A stretch of 64,000 bases of DNA from Micromonospora sonchi (GTDB taxonomy: Bacteria > Actinomycetota > Actinomycetes > Mycobacteriales > Micromonosporaceae). The DNA lies in contig NZ_BMNB01000015.1 in NCBI RefSeq assembly GCF_014646235.1, positions 1 to 64,000 of the forward strand. Direction: 5' to 3'. The translations under genes and the position numbers were made by a program. Positions 25,562 through 33,647 of this stretch are shown here, piece by piece. The notes beneath the pieces are model-generated. The model did not search any database and was not told the origin of the DNA. It was given only the letters and a program-made list of their open reading frames with translations. The first letter of the stretch is position 1. Each line of letters begins with the position of its first letter.

Positions 25562-26095
25562 GTGAGCGAATCCGTCGCCCTCGGGCAGTTGGTGATCCGT
25601 CCGGCCGAGCCGGCCGACATCGAGGTCCTGCACCGGTTCATCGTGGAGCTGACCGTGGCCGAGGAGTTTCCCGGCGAGGTGACCGCCGAGCCGGCCGATC
25701 TGATGCCGGCCCTGTTCGGGTCGCGTCCGGTCGCCGAGGCCATGGTGGCCACCATCGACGATGAGCCGATCGGCTTCGCGCTGTACTACCCGACCTACAG
25801 CACGGTGGTCGGTCGGACCGGCATCCACCTGGATGATCTGTACGTCCGGCCGGAGCACCGGGGCGCAGGCGTCGGCCGAGCCCTGCTGGCCCACCTGGCG
25901 GGGCTGGCCGTACGCCGTGGCGGTGGCCGGCTCGAGTGGTGGGTGATGCACACCAACGATCCGGCCCTGCGCTTCTACCGGCGGTTGCAGGCCCGCACCG
26001 TCGACGAGATCGACGTGCTGCGGCTGGACGGGGAACCCCTGCACGCCTTGGCGGCCGAGGCACCCGACCGGTTCGACATCCAGCAGCCGGTCTGA
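25562..26095 (+). CDS. GNAT-family N-acetyltransferase
   Basis: Protein of 177 residues with the full GNAT fold. LDDLYVRPEHRGAGVGRALL is the acetyl-CoA pyrophosphate-binding loop (RGxGxG/A), and NDPALRFYRRLQA is the C-terminal motif B. The closest general types are diamine and aminoglycoside-unrelated GNATs (family PF00583); the acceptor is unknown. Cytosolic. GTG at 25562 follows a leaderless -10 box, so the longer frame beginning at 25544 is less likely. It is divergent from rnhA with only 68 bp between. Confidence 0.85.
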   Translation: MSESVALGQLVIRPAEPADIEVLHRFIVELTVAEEFPGEVTAEPADLMPALFGSRPVAEAMVATIDDEPIGFALYYPTYSTVVGRTGIHLDDLYVRPEHRGAGVGRALLAHLAGLAVRRGGGRLEWWVMHTNDPALRFYRRLQARTVDEIDVLRLDGEPLHALAAEAPDRFDIQQPV

Positions 26096-26138
26096 CGCGT
26101 TCACCTGCCACCGCCCCGAATCAACAGCCCAAGTCGGG

Positions 26139-27386
26139 TCAGCGGGCACTGCCCGGTGGCTCGTCGCCGACGACGGGCGGCGGGATCGTCCAGGCCGGTC
26201 GGCGCGCCGGGGCCAGCCGGTGGTGAAGGCGGCCGGCGGCGTCGCCCACGGTGGCGGTGACCATCGGCAGCAGCCGGGCGGAACGCATCACGGCCAGGTC
26301 CTCGGCCACGGTGGTGGCGCCGTCGAGGAAGCGCAGCACCCGCGGCGCCGGATTGCGGTCGAACAGCCGACCGAAGAACTCCGGACCGCCGACCAGGTCG
26401 CGGTCCAGGGCCCGCAGCGCGACCGCGTCCATCCACCGGTGCCGCCGAGGGTACGCGGGCGCCGGCACCGGTGGCCGTCCGGCGGCGAGCGCCCGGGCGA
26501 TCTGGTCGGCCTGCCGGCGCATGGCGGTGAAGGTGAAGCCGGTCGACGGGCGGGTGGCGCCGCCGGCGGTGCCCAGGCGGACCACCCGGGGCGACGGGCG
26601 GGCGACGAACGGGCCGTCGGTCATCGGGATGACGCCGTTCTCGACCTCCCGCACCGTGCACCGGACCGGGTCCAGGCCGAGCAGCTCGTGGTAGCCGGCC
26701 AGCGCCGAGTCGTACGCCGCCCCGCTGAGCGGGTGCGGCGAGAACTCGGTGTACTCGATGAGCGCGTACCGGCTGTCGACCGGCAGCACGTACCCGAACG
26801 AGACACCCCGGGCGGGCTGCGGGGTGCGGAAGTCCATCAGCACGGCCCGTCCCGGCTCGAACATCGGCCGGTCAGCCGTCAGCCACCAGCCCCGGAAGTG
26901 CTGCAACCAGTTCGTCCGCCCGGGGCGGTGCGGCGGTCGGGGCCGGGAGTCCAGCACCCAACCGGCCCGCAGCACCGGCCGGTCGCCGCCGGTACGCACC
27001 AGCACCCGCTCCCCGTCGTCGTCGAGCGCCTCGACAGCGGCGACGATCCGGGTCACGCCGAGGCGCCGCTCCGCCTCGGCCGCCCGGTCGTAGACCGGGC
27101 CGGAGCGCAGCATCGCGTACCGCATCGGGGCGAGGTCGAGGGTGCGGTGCGCGCCGGGCGTGATCACCTCGACCTGCGACCAGCTCGCGCTGAGCAGGTC
27201 GTCCAGGTCGTTGCCCGGCTGGTCCCAGAATGCCCAGGTCCGGTCGTGGCCCCGCCGGTGCACCGGGTCGACGACGGCGATCCGAACGTCACGTACCCCG
27301 TGCCGGGCCAACGCCGCCAGCACGAGCGAGGCCGCACCGCCCCCACCCACCAAGGCAACGTCAACGTCGACCAGCCCCCCACCCAC
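26139..27386 (-). CDS. Lycopene cyclase-family protein
   Basis: Protein of 415 residues. N-terminal flavin fold VALVGGGGAASLVLAALARHG; the family blocks DRTWAFWD, LQHFRGWWL, LMDFRTPQ, FGYVLPV, ALIEYTEFSP and GTAGGATRPSTGFTFTAM are all present, matching bacterial CrtY/CrtL beta-cyclases. Such enzymes close the beta-ionone rings of carotenoids using FAD without net redox change and sit at the membrane. No other carotenoid genes are in the window. GTG at 27386 is preceded by TAGAGT at 6 nt (leaderless). Confidence 0.88.
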   Translation of the reverse strand: MGGGLVDVDVALVGGGGAASLVLAALARHGVRDVRIAVVDPVHRRGHDRTWAFWDQPGNDLDDLLSASWSQVEVITPGAHRTLDLAPMRYAMLRSGPVYDRAAEAERRLGVTRIVAAVEALDDDGERVLVRTGGDRPVLRAGWVLDSRPRPPHRPGRTNWLQHFRGWWLTADRPMFEPGRAVLMDFRTPQPARGVSFGYVLPVDSRYALIEYTEFSPHPLSGAAYDSALAGYHELLGLDPVRCTVREVENGVIPMTDGPFVARPSPRVVRLGTAGGATRPSTGFTFTAMRRQADQIARALAAGRPPVPAPAYPRRHRWMDAVALRALDRDLVGGPEFFGRLFDRNPAPRVLRFLDGATTVAEDLAVMRSARLLPMVTATVGDAAGRLHHRLAPARRPAWTIPPPVVGDEPPGSAR

Positions 27387-27392
27387 GCACCC

Positions 27393-27398
27393 ACTCTA
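27393..27398 (-). promoter_or_regulatory. Leaderless -10 box (TAGAGT, minus strand)
   Basis: It is 6 nt upstream of the GTG at 27386 of the lycopene cyclase gene. Confidence 0.45.
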
Positions 27399-27430
27399 CG
27401 GGCATCGCCCCCACAGGCCGGGGATGCGCC

Positions 27431-27499
27431 GATCTTGCACTTCTGGTCGCCCATATGCCCTTTTTATGGGCCTTCGTGGCGACAGAAACTGCAAGATCG
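27431..27499. repeat. GATCTTGCA-type long palindrome, copy A
   Basis: The imperfect inverted repeat begins GATCTTGCACTTCTGGTCGC and ends GACAGAAACTGCAAGATC. It is closely related to the element at 38264-38331, including the internal TCGCCCATATGCCC. It is intergenic. Confidence 0.7.
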
Positions 27500-27500
27500 C

Positions 27501-27555
27501 GGGCGCGGGGTGGGGTGGGGGCGGGTGTGGGGGGTGGGGGTGGGGGTGGGGTGGG
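27501..27555 (+). other. G-rich tract, possible G-quadruplex
   Basis: A run of at least nine G3-G6 tracts separated by single T or C residues, in the short space between a palindromic repeat and a terminator. It could fold as a G-quadruplex on the plus strand or be simple slippage-prone DNA. Confidence 0.4.
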
Positions 27556-27562
27556 ACGCCGA

Positions 27563-27596
27563 AACGGCCGGCACCCTTGGTGGGGTGCCGGCCGTT
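27563..27596 (-). terminator. Hairpin terminator after the lysozyme-like gene
   Basis: Perfect 14-bp arms (AACGGCCGGCACCC and its complement) with a 6-nt loop, 19 bp beyond the stop of the minus-strand gene at 27615. No clear U tract follows; actinobacterial terminators of this form often lack one. Confidence 0.65.
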
Positions 27597-27614
27597 GGCG
27601 TGTCACGTGTCGGG

Positions 27615-28208
27615 TCAGCTGTTCCAGTGCTGGGCGACCAGGTCAGCGGCCTGCTGCTCCCACTGGGCGTAGTGGTCGGGGTACGCCGATACCTGCACGG
27701 TCTGGGCGGCCATGGTCAGCGGCATGTCCTGCCAGCCGTTGACCTGCTTGAGGCCCTTCAGGAAGGCGGTGGTGGAGTACTCGGGGTCGGTGATCTGCTC
27801 GACCGTGCCCCACCCGCTGGACGGGCGCTGCTGGAACAGGCCCTGCGAGTCGTGGTCGTTACGGGCACCGAGGTGGCCCAGGTTCTCCAGCTTCGACTCC
27901 TGGAACGCGGTGGCGATGGCGACCACGGCGGCACGCTCGTCCATGCCGGTCTTCTTGGTCGCGGCGATGATCGCCTTGGCGTTACCGACCTGCTCGTCGT
28001 TCAGGTCGATCCGCGACTGCTTACCCTGCACACCATGCGGCATCAGCTTGCCGGCGTCCGGCTTGTCGGCCTGGGCGACGGCGGTGACCGGGTTGGTGGT
28101 GGTCGGGGTGGTCTCGGTCGTGGCGTGGTTCAGCGGGCCGGCGGCCAGACCACCGGCAACAGCCAGACCAGCGATACCCAGCACGGTCTTACGCAGCATC
28201 GTGTTCAT
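27615..28208 (-). CDS. Secreted lysozyme-like protein (paralogue 2)
   Basis: Protein of 197 residues with signal segment TVLGIAGLAVAGGLAAGP, a Thr-rich stretch and the same C-terminal domain as the protein at 5545-6297: AIATAFQESKLENLGHLGAR, DHDSQGLFQQRPSSGWGTVE, VQVSAYPDHYAQW. The Glu in QESKL is where lysozyme-like transglycosylases have the catalytic acid. It probably acts on or binds peptidoglycan outside the cell. GGAG lies 9 nt before the ATG at 28208. A long leader upstream contains a 19-base block shared with the left edge of the window, and a hairpin terminator follows the gene. Confidence 0.78.
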   Translation of the reverse strand: MNTMLRKTVLGIAGLAVAGGLAAGPLNHATTETTPTTTNPVTAVAQADKPDAGKLMPHGVQGKQSRIDLNDEQVGNAKAIIAATKKTGMDERAAVVAIATAFQESKLENLGHLGARNDHDSQGLFQQRPSSGWGTVEQITDPEYSTTAFLKGLKQVNGWQDMPLTMAAQTVQVSAYPDHYAQWEQQAADLVAQHWNS

Positions 28209-28951
28209 CAGAGAGGCTCCATTCGGGGGTTGGCGCACCCGCCGATGGGGGTCGGCTCGTGGATGCGCAAGCACCGTCCGGCGCTCAAAGAAAAAGGGGG
28301 GGGAAGGTCGTCCAGCGCGCGGGGCCAGGGCCTCTTCGCGGCGCCGGGACCATGTGTAACGACTGACCGGGGGCGGTGATTCCCAGAGGGCTGGCATCGG
28401 CCGCGTTTTCCGGGGGCATCGGCCGCCGCCGTGAGCGGAGCCGGTGCGGTCAGCCACCCGATCCAACGCCGCCGAGCCACCCGACATTCCGGCGAGCCCG
28501 TGGTCGGCTCACCCGACATGCCGGACATTGCCTGACAGACGCCGCGAGGGGCGTGCGGTGGTGGGTGCGTCCCCGGGTTGGATGCCGAAGGCCGTCACAC
28601 CGGCCCCGACGGCGTAGAGCCGCTCCGGAATCGGACAACAGGCTCGTGGTTTCGGGAGACGGTGGGGCCCGGCTGAAACCGGACACCCGGCGAATTCGGC
28701 GCGGGAACCCCATCACCGGGTCGGCCGGGTCAGGGACGCCCAGGGTGCATCCGTGATCACGACCAACTGATCAGCCCGGATTCTTCGTCTGCCGGGTGGA
28801 CACCGGGCGGTAACGGGGATTCCCGGAGCGCAGCGTTCGGGTGGCGACCCACCTCGGGCTGAGCGCACGTCGAAGGCCACCGTCGCCACCGGCAGGCCAT
28901 GGGCGGCACGGCGTCCCGCGCGACCGCGGACGAGAGAGGAGGCAAAGGCGC
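28209..28951. promoter_or_regulatory. 740-bp divergent control region without genes
   Basis: On the minus strand toward the lysozyme-like gene it has three related blocks (ATGTCGGGTGAGC, ATGTCGGGTGGCT, GGATCGGGTGGCTGACC) at about 28440-28520, then GTCGTTACACATGGTCCCG (28345-28363), and a GC-rich stretch ending in C8T5 (about 28291-28308) that could be an attenuator. The right half leads to the plus-strand gene at 28952. I looked for a c-di-AMP (ydaO) riboswitch, common before such genes, but its conserved strings are not present. GTTACAC resembles part of MtrA-type sites, which is only a suggestion. Confidence 0.4.
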
Positions 28952-29326
28952 GTGAGAGCGAGCAAGCTCCTCGTACCGGTGGCGGGTGTCGCCCTCGGGC
29001 TGCTGCTGTCGGGTGCCACCCCGGCTGGCAGCACAATGTCGCCGTCACGCCTACCGGCCGGGGAAGCCGTCGTGTTCGCGGTGACGAACAGCACCGCCGC
29101 CAGCGACGACTCCCGCGACGACTCCCGCGACGATGACCGACGCAGCCGCGACAGCCGCGACAACGACCGACGAGGCGGCGACCGACGCGACAACGACCGC
29201 CACAGCGGCGAGGGCCACAACGCCGTGACCGTGGCCGGTGGCGCGGTCCTGCTCGCCAACGCGCTCGGCGGCGTCGTCATCCTGGCCCGGCGCCGCCGAC
29301 ACGCGGTCAGCGCCGCAGTGCGCTGA
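28952..29326 (+). CDS. Small secreted, Asp/Arg-rich surface protein
   Basis: Protein of 124 residues that I cannot assign to a family. It has an N-terminal signal peptide (KLLVPVAGVALGLLLSGATPA), a charged low-complexity middle of DDSRDD, RRSRDSRDNDRR and similar repeats, and a C-terminal hydrophobic segment followed by ARRRRH, the layout of a wall- or membrane-anchored protein with a stop-transfer tail. No LPxTG sortase motif is seen. GTG at 28952 is chosen because GAGAGGAGG lies upstream and the signal peptide starts there. Function unknown. Confidence 0.65.
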   Translation: MRASKLLVPVAGVALGLLLSGATPAGSTMSPSRLPAGEAVVFAVTNSTAASDDSRDDSRDDDRRSRDSRDNDRRGGDRRDNDRHSGEGHNAVTVAGGAVLLANALGGVVILARRRRHAVSAAVR

Positions 29327-29414
29327 CCCGCACCCGACATCCCACTGTCGGTCGTGGTGTTTGACCCCGCCGGTGCCGGGAAGACCGTGCGCCACGTAGA
29401 TGCGAGGAGCGAGG

Positions 29415-29879
29415 ATGGCGCACGCAGGACGGGCCCGTAAGCAGGTCGGGGCGCGGAAGGCACCACCGCCGGCCAAGGTGGCGGCGAAGAAGGTGGCCAC
29501 GGCGACGAAGCGGGCCACCGGGGCCACGGCCGCGAAGTCGCCGGGTGGGAAGCCCACGCCGACGTCCCCGCGTACCGCCCGCAAGAAGGCCATCTCCGCG
29601 ACGGCCGCGCCGACCCGACGGCCCACGGCGAAGGCAACCGCCGCGAAGAAGGCGCCGGCCGGCCGGAAGGCGACGACCGGAACAGCCACCGCTACGAAGG
29701 CGCCCGGAACGAGGGCCACGGCCGCGAAGGCTCCGGCGAAGAAGGCGCCGACCAGGAAGACGGCCGCCACGCAGGCGACGGCCGCCCGCTCCCGCACGGC
29801 CAGTACGACGCCGGCGCGCAAGGCGACGACGATGGAGTCGTTCGGCAACCGCCGCAGCGCGCGCACGGGTGCCCGCTGA
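29415..29879 (+). CDS. Histone H1-like Lys/Ala-rich protein
   Basis: Protein of 154 residues composed of AAK, TAK, PAK and RKAT motifs almost throughout, as in the H1-like tails of actinobacterial HU proteins (HupS) and Lsr2-associated proteins, but with no globular HU domain. It should be disordered, strongly basic and DNA- or RNA-binding. ATG 29415 follows GAGGA. It could be a nucleoid-compacting protein or a separated tail of a former HU-type gene. Convergent with the MBL gene at 29887. Confidence 0.65.
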   Translation: MAHAGRARKQVGARKAPPPAKVAAKKVATATKRATGATAAKSPGGKPTPTSPRTARKKAISATAAPTRRPTAKATAAKKAPAGRKATTGTATATKAPGTRATAAKAPAKKAPTRKTAATQATAARSRTASTTPARKATTMESFGNRRSARTGAR

Positions 29880-29886
29880 TCGCTGG

Positions 29887-30603
29887 CTACTCCCGGGACA
29901 GGCGCGCGAGGAAGCCTCGGACCCGTTCCCGGGCCTGATCGGTGATCTCCGGCCCGTGGGTGAAGGCGGCCACGTCGTACTCCAGCTCGCCGAGCACGTG
30001 GGCGGTCAGCTGGGTCATCTGGAAGTCGGTGCAGAACAACTTCACCGGCCATCGAACACCGGCCACGTTGAACAGCGCGTCGCCGGTGATCAGCACCCGG
30101 GTCGGCTCGTGCAGCAGCGAGACGTGACCCGGCGAATGGCCCGGCGTGTGCACCACACGCAGCCCGCCGGCGACGTCGAGCAGGTCCCCGTCGGCGAGAG
30201 GCTGCGCCACCTCGAACGCGGGGAAGCGCCCGGACGAGAGCCGGGCGAACAACCGGGCGCCGCCGACCGTCGGATCTCCCGGTGGCGAGTTCCCGGCTTC
30301 GGCGTACGGGACGTCGGCGGCGTGCAGGGCCAGCGGCGCGCCGGTGCGGCGGGCCACCTCGGCGGCCCCGCCGACGTGGTCGGGGTGGGCGTGGGTGAGC
30401 ACGATCCGGGTGACGTCGGCGGGATGCTTGCCGATCGCGGCCAGCCCACGGACGATCCGGGCCGGCGCCCGCTTCACCCCGCAGTCCACCAGGGTGACCG
30501 CGCCGTCGTCGCCGACCAGCGCGTACGAGTTGATCATTGCCCGGCCGGCGGTGGGGATGCGCCAGACGCCGGGCGCGAGGGGAACTGCGGGTGCCCGCGC
30601 CAT
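29887..30603 (-). CDS. MBL-fold metallo-hydrolase (glyoxalase II-like)
   Basis: Protein of 238 residues. THAHPDHVGG is the metal-binding HxHxDH motif, HTPGHSPGHVSLL provides the third His, LITGDALF the bridging Asp, and FTHGPEI a C-terminal His. It is a cytosolic binuclear metal hydrolase; the substrate could be a thioester, lactone or phosphoester. It is not part of an operon. ATG at 30603 lies 6 nt after TAGGTT, so the leaderless start is preferred to the GTG one codon upstream. Confidence 0.85.
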   Translation of the reverse strand: MARAPAVPLAPGVWRIPTAGRAMINSYALVGDDGAVTLVDCGVKRAPARIVRGLAAIGKHPADVTRIVLTHAHPDHVGGAAEVARRTGAPLALHAADVPYAEAGNSPPGDPTVGGARLFARLSSGRFPAFEVAQPLADGDLLDVAGGLRVVHTPGHSPGHVSLLHEPTRVLITGDALFNVAGVRWPVKLFCTDFQMTQLTAHVLGELEYDVAAFTHGPEITDQARERVRGFLARLSRE

Positions 30604-30609
30604 CACCGC

Positions 30610-30615
30610 AACCTA
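30610..30615 (-). promoter_or_regulatory. Leaderless -10 box (TAGGTT, minus strand)
   Basis: It is 6 nt upstream of the ATG at 30603 of the MBL gene. The same box and spacing occur at rnhA. Confidence 0.5.
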
Positions 30616-30682
30616 TCATCCAGCCTGTTCGATGTCCGTCCCCGGTGTGACCGATAGTTCGCGTAGCGGCGAGGATGACGGG

Positions 30683-31090
30683 GTGGCCAGACGAGACAGC
30701 CGGCGGGCGGAGCAGACGGCGTGCCCGTGCGGGCAGGGTCTGCCGTACGCGGACTGCTGCCGGCGCCTGCACATCGGTGAGGCCGACGCGCCGACGGCCG
30801 AGGCGCTGATGCGGTCCCGCTACGCCGCCTTCGCCGTGGGCGATCCGGAGTACCTGCTACGCAGTTGGCACACCAGCACCCGGCCGGCCCGGCTGCGTCT
30901 CGACCCCGGTCAACGCTGGATCGGCCTGGAAGTCGTCGACACCGAGCGTGGTGGGCTGTTCGACAGCGCGGGCACGGTCGAGTTCCGGGCCCACTACCGG
31001 GAAGCCGGCCGGCCCGGCACGGTGACCGAGCGCAGCCGCTTCGTCCGCGAGGACGGACGCTGGGTCTACCTCGACGCGGTGTCCACCTAG
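30683..31090 (+). CDS. YchJ-family SEC-C motif protein (UPF0225)
   Basis: Protein of 135 residues. CPCGQGLPYADCCRRLH is the SEC-C zinc-binding motif, and AEALMRSRYAAFAVGDPEYL followed by SWH is the YchJ signature; an NTF2-like fold follows. The zinc motif is shared with the SecA tail and often mediates protein contacts. Function unknown. The GTG start at 30683 leads directly into the family N-terminus. Its 3' end overlaps the convergent MFS gene by 4 bp. Confidence 0.85.
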   Translation: MARRDSRRAEQTACPCGQGLPYADCCRRLHIGEADAPTAEALMRSRYAAFAVGDPEYLLRSWHTSTRPARLRLDPGQRWIGLEVVDTERGGLFDSAGTVEFRAHYREAGRPGTVTERSRFVREDGRWVYLDAVST

Positions 31091-32445
31091 GCGTCGCTCC
31101 GGCCGACGCCTTCGGCAGACACCCGGCTGGGACGGCCGGCCCCGGCAGGCCCCCGGCTGGGACGGCCGGCCCCGGCAGGCCCCGGGCGGGTGCCGGCCCC
31201 GGCCGGGCCGTCGCGGCGACCCCCTCGGCCGGCCGCCAGCAGCACCGCGACGAGGAGGTACGGCACGGCCGCGACCGCGAACGCCGCCGGGTTGCCGGCC
31301 ACCCCGGCGACCAGGCCGTACCCGGCGTACGCCGCGATGACGGTCAGTTCGGTCGCCAGCCCGGCCAGCGAGGTGACGGTGGCCCGGGTGCCGCTGTCGA
31401 TCCGCTCCTGCAGCCGCGTATCGGCCAGCACCGACCCGAGCTGGAAGCCGCAGAACGCCGCCGCCAGCAGCAGGAACCCAGCCCACTGCCGCAGCAACGC
31501 CCCGCCGGCCAGGGCCACCGCCGAACCGGCCAGCAGCAGCGCGTACCCGCCGGCGCCCAGTCGCTGGCCGAGTGGGGCGAGCAGGCCGCCGGCGACCTGT
31601 CCCAGCGCGACGAGCAGGAGCAGCAGCGGCACGGTCGACACGGCGACGCCGGTGTCCCGGGCCAGCAGCGGGGTGTACTCCTCCAGCGCGCCCCAGACCG
31701 CGGTCACCGCCGCGACCAGCAACACCGCCGCGCGTACCCGATGGTTGCGGTGCATCTCGGCGACTCCCGCGCGCAGCCCCTGCCACCAGCCGGGCTCGTC
31801 GTCGCCACCCGGATCCGGTCCGGTCGCAGCGGGCGGCGCGGCGCCCGAGACCGCGGTGGGCACGGCGGCGACGTTACGGTGTTCGGGCAGGCGGGCCGCC
31901 ACGGCGGCGGCGAGCAGGCAGGCCGCGACGCTGGCCGACCCGACCGCCAGGTAGCCGCCGGCATCGAACACCGGCCCGGCCAGCAGGATCGCGACGAGTA
32001 CGCCGACGGTGCCGGCGGTGCGGGCCCGGCCGATGGTGCGGGCGTACCGGTCGGCGGCGCCGAGATGGTCGAGTTCGTCGAAGACGAGGGCCTCCAGGGC
32101 GCCGGAGGCGAGCGCGCCACCGGCTCCCCATGCGACGAAGCCGGCGGCGAACGCGGGATAGGACGGTGCGAGCGTCCAGAGGGCGAAGCCGGCGGCGGCA
32201 CACAGTGGTGCGAGGCAGAGCATTCGGCGCCGGGAGATCGCGTCCGCCCACGCGCCGGAGGGCGCCTCCAGTGCGAGCCCGGCCAGCGACCAGATCACGA
32301 ACAGCGAGGAGATCTGCCCGACCGACAGGCCGCTGTCGGCGAACAGCAACGCGTACACCGGGTAGAGCAGGACCAGGTCGGTGAGGAACGCGTACGCGTA
32401 GAGGGTGGCCGCCAGTTTGCGGACACCCGTCGAGGTGGGGGTCAT
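31087..32445 (-). CDS. MFS transporter
   Basis: Protein of 452 residues with 12 hydrophobic segments, a central charged loop (PPAATGPDPGGDDEPGWW), and a loop 2-3 motif GAWADAISRRRM, the MFS motif A. The closest general type is the 12-TM drug or small-molecule exporters. The C-terminal cytosolic tail contains two copies of the ten-residue unit GPAGAGRPSR, encoded by a 30-bp tandem repeat at about 31118-31190, likely slippage-generated and dispensable. GGAAAGG precedes the ATG. The substrate is unknown. Confidence 0.82.
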   Translation of the reverse strand: MTPTSTGVRKLAATLYAYAFLTDLVLLYPVYALLFADSGLSVGQISSLFVIWSLAGLALEAPSGAWADAISRRRMLCLAPLCAAAGFALWTLAPSYPAFAAGFVAWGAGGALASGALEALVFDELDHLGAADRYARTIGRARTAGTVGVLVAILLAGPVFDAGGYLAVGSASVAACLLAAAVAARLPEHRNVAAVPTAVSGAAPPAATGPDPGGDDEPGWWQGLRAGVAEMHRNHRVRAAVLLVAAVTAVWGALEEYTPLLARDTGVAVSTVPLLLLLVALGQVAGGLLAPLGQRLGAGGYALLLAGSAVALAGGALLRQWAGFLLLAAAFCGFQLGSVLADTRLQERIDSGTRATVTSLAGLATELTVIAAYAGYGLVAGVAGNPAAFAVAAVPYLLVAVLLAAGRGGRRDGPAGAGTRPGPAGAGRPSRGPAGAGRPSRVSAEGVGRSDA

Positions 32446-32605
32446 CGAGGCCTTTCCGGGTGGGACGGGTGACGGACGCCGGTGCTACGGCGACCGCTGG
32501 CGGCCCACGGCCTCGAGCGACGGATCAACGTGGCCAGTTCATGGCGGGGATGCTAACCGGCGGCGCCCCGGTGTGCCAGGACGCCGCCGGAAAGCCTCGC
32601 GGGAG

Positions 32606-33562
32606 TCAGCGCTGCTCGTCGGGGATCGGCAGGATCATGGTCGACTCGCTGTCGTCGGCGCCGCGCTGTGCCGGCACGTCCGTTCCGGTGGGGGTGACGA
32701 TCTGCGTGGCCTCCGGGTCGTAGCCGGACGTGCCGGCGGAACCGGCCACAGTGGCAGCGCCGGGCCCGCCGGCGGTCGCGGTGAACGGGGCGGAGGTCGG
32801 CGCGCCGGTTGCCGGCGGGGCGTCTGCGGCGCTCGGCTCGGCGGTACGGGGCGTGGCGTCGCGGCGGGCGGCGGAGTAGGCGCGGGCGTGCTCGGCGATG
32901 CTGCGCGACTCCTGCTCGGCGCGGGACAGCCAGGACTCCCAACGCTTCTGCATCGGCCGGACAAGTCCGCCGCCGACGCCGACCACGAGGATGCCGCCGA
33001 TGGTGGCCAGCACGGCGATCAGCACCGGAGTGGTCACCGCGGTGGCGACACCGATCTGGTTCAGCGCGGCGATGATGCCGAGGCCGAGGAGGAACGCCGA
33101 GGCGATGGTGGCCAGCAGCCGGCCGTACGACAGGCCGCCGAGCGCGCCGGAGATGATGTCCTTGACCGCCCCGGCGATGGCGGCGGCGACGACCACGATG
33201 ACGATCGCGACGAAGGCCCGGGGCAGCCAGGCGATGACACCGGCGATCAGATCGGAGATCGGGTTCGGTCCCCAGATGCCGAACGCCAGGTAGAGGGTGA
33301 GCAGCAGGACCCCGTAGTAGGCGAGGCGGGCGACGATGTCGCTGCCGTCGTAGCGGGAGCGGGCCAGCGCCCGTGCGATCCCGCCGCGCTCGACGGCGCG
33401 GTCGAAGCCGACGCGTTCGAGCAGCCGGTCGACGAGCTTCAGCACCGCCTTGGCAACCAGCCAGCCGGCCACCAGGATCGCTACGAAGGCGACGGCCTTG
33501 GGTAGGAAGAGCAGTATCGACCGGAGGGTGTCCCCCACCGCGTCACCGAAGTTGTCTCGCAT
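32606..33562 (-). CDS. Mechanosensitive-channel-type TM-helix protein (CmpX-like)
   Basis: Protein of 318 residues. Four or five membrane segments occur within the first 215 residues, with conserved-TM-helix repeats typical of small MscS-related proteins (AVAFVAILVAGWLVAKAVLK, FDRAVERGGIARALA, DIISGALGGLSYGR). The C-terminal 100 residues are cytosolic and disordered, with several TQIV and STMILPIP sites that could be phosphorylated. GGAGG lies 9 nt before the ATG at 33562. It is likely part of a group with the Ser/Thr kinase and EPTV-repeat protein on the same strand. Confidence 0.75.
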   Translation of the reverse strand: MRDNFGDAVGDTLRSILLFLPKAVAFVAILVAGWLVAKAVLKLVDRLLERVGFDRAVERGGIARALARSRYDGSDIVARLAYYGVLLLTLYLAFGIWGPNPISDLIAGVIAWLPRAFVAIVIVVVAAAIAGAVKDIISGALGGLSYGRLLATIASAFLLGLGIIAALNQIGVATAVTTPVLIAVLATIGGILVVGVGGGLVRPMQKRWESWLSRAEQESRSIAEHARAYSAARRDATPRTAEPSAADAPPATGAPTSAPFTATAGGPGAATVAGSAGTSGYDPEATQIVTPTGTDVPAQRGADDSESTMILPIPDEQR

Positions 33563-33647
33563 CGGATGGTCCTCCACAGGGGCGGGTGGTTCGTCCGACC
33601 CGACCTACCCCGGCGGTACGGGCGGGAAACGCCCGCAGCGCCGTCTC

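Noticed and set aside
27281..27320. CRISPR-like or minisatellite arrays
   Set aside because: No regularly spaced direct repeats with unique spacers were found anywhere in the window; short tandem repeats are within coding linkers.
28209..28560. c-di-AMP (ydaO) riboswitch before the lysozyme-like gene
   Set aside because: Searched by eye for the conserved GGGGTGAATC and CAGCTAACC strings on both strands; neither is present.
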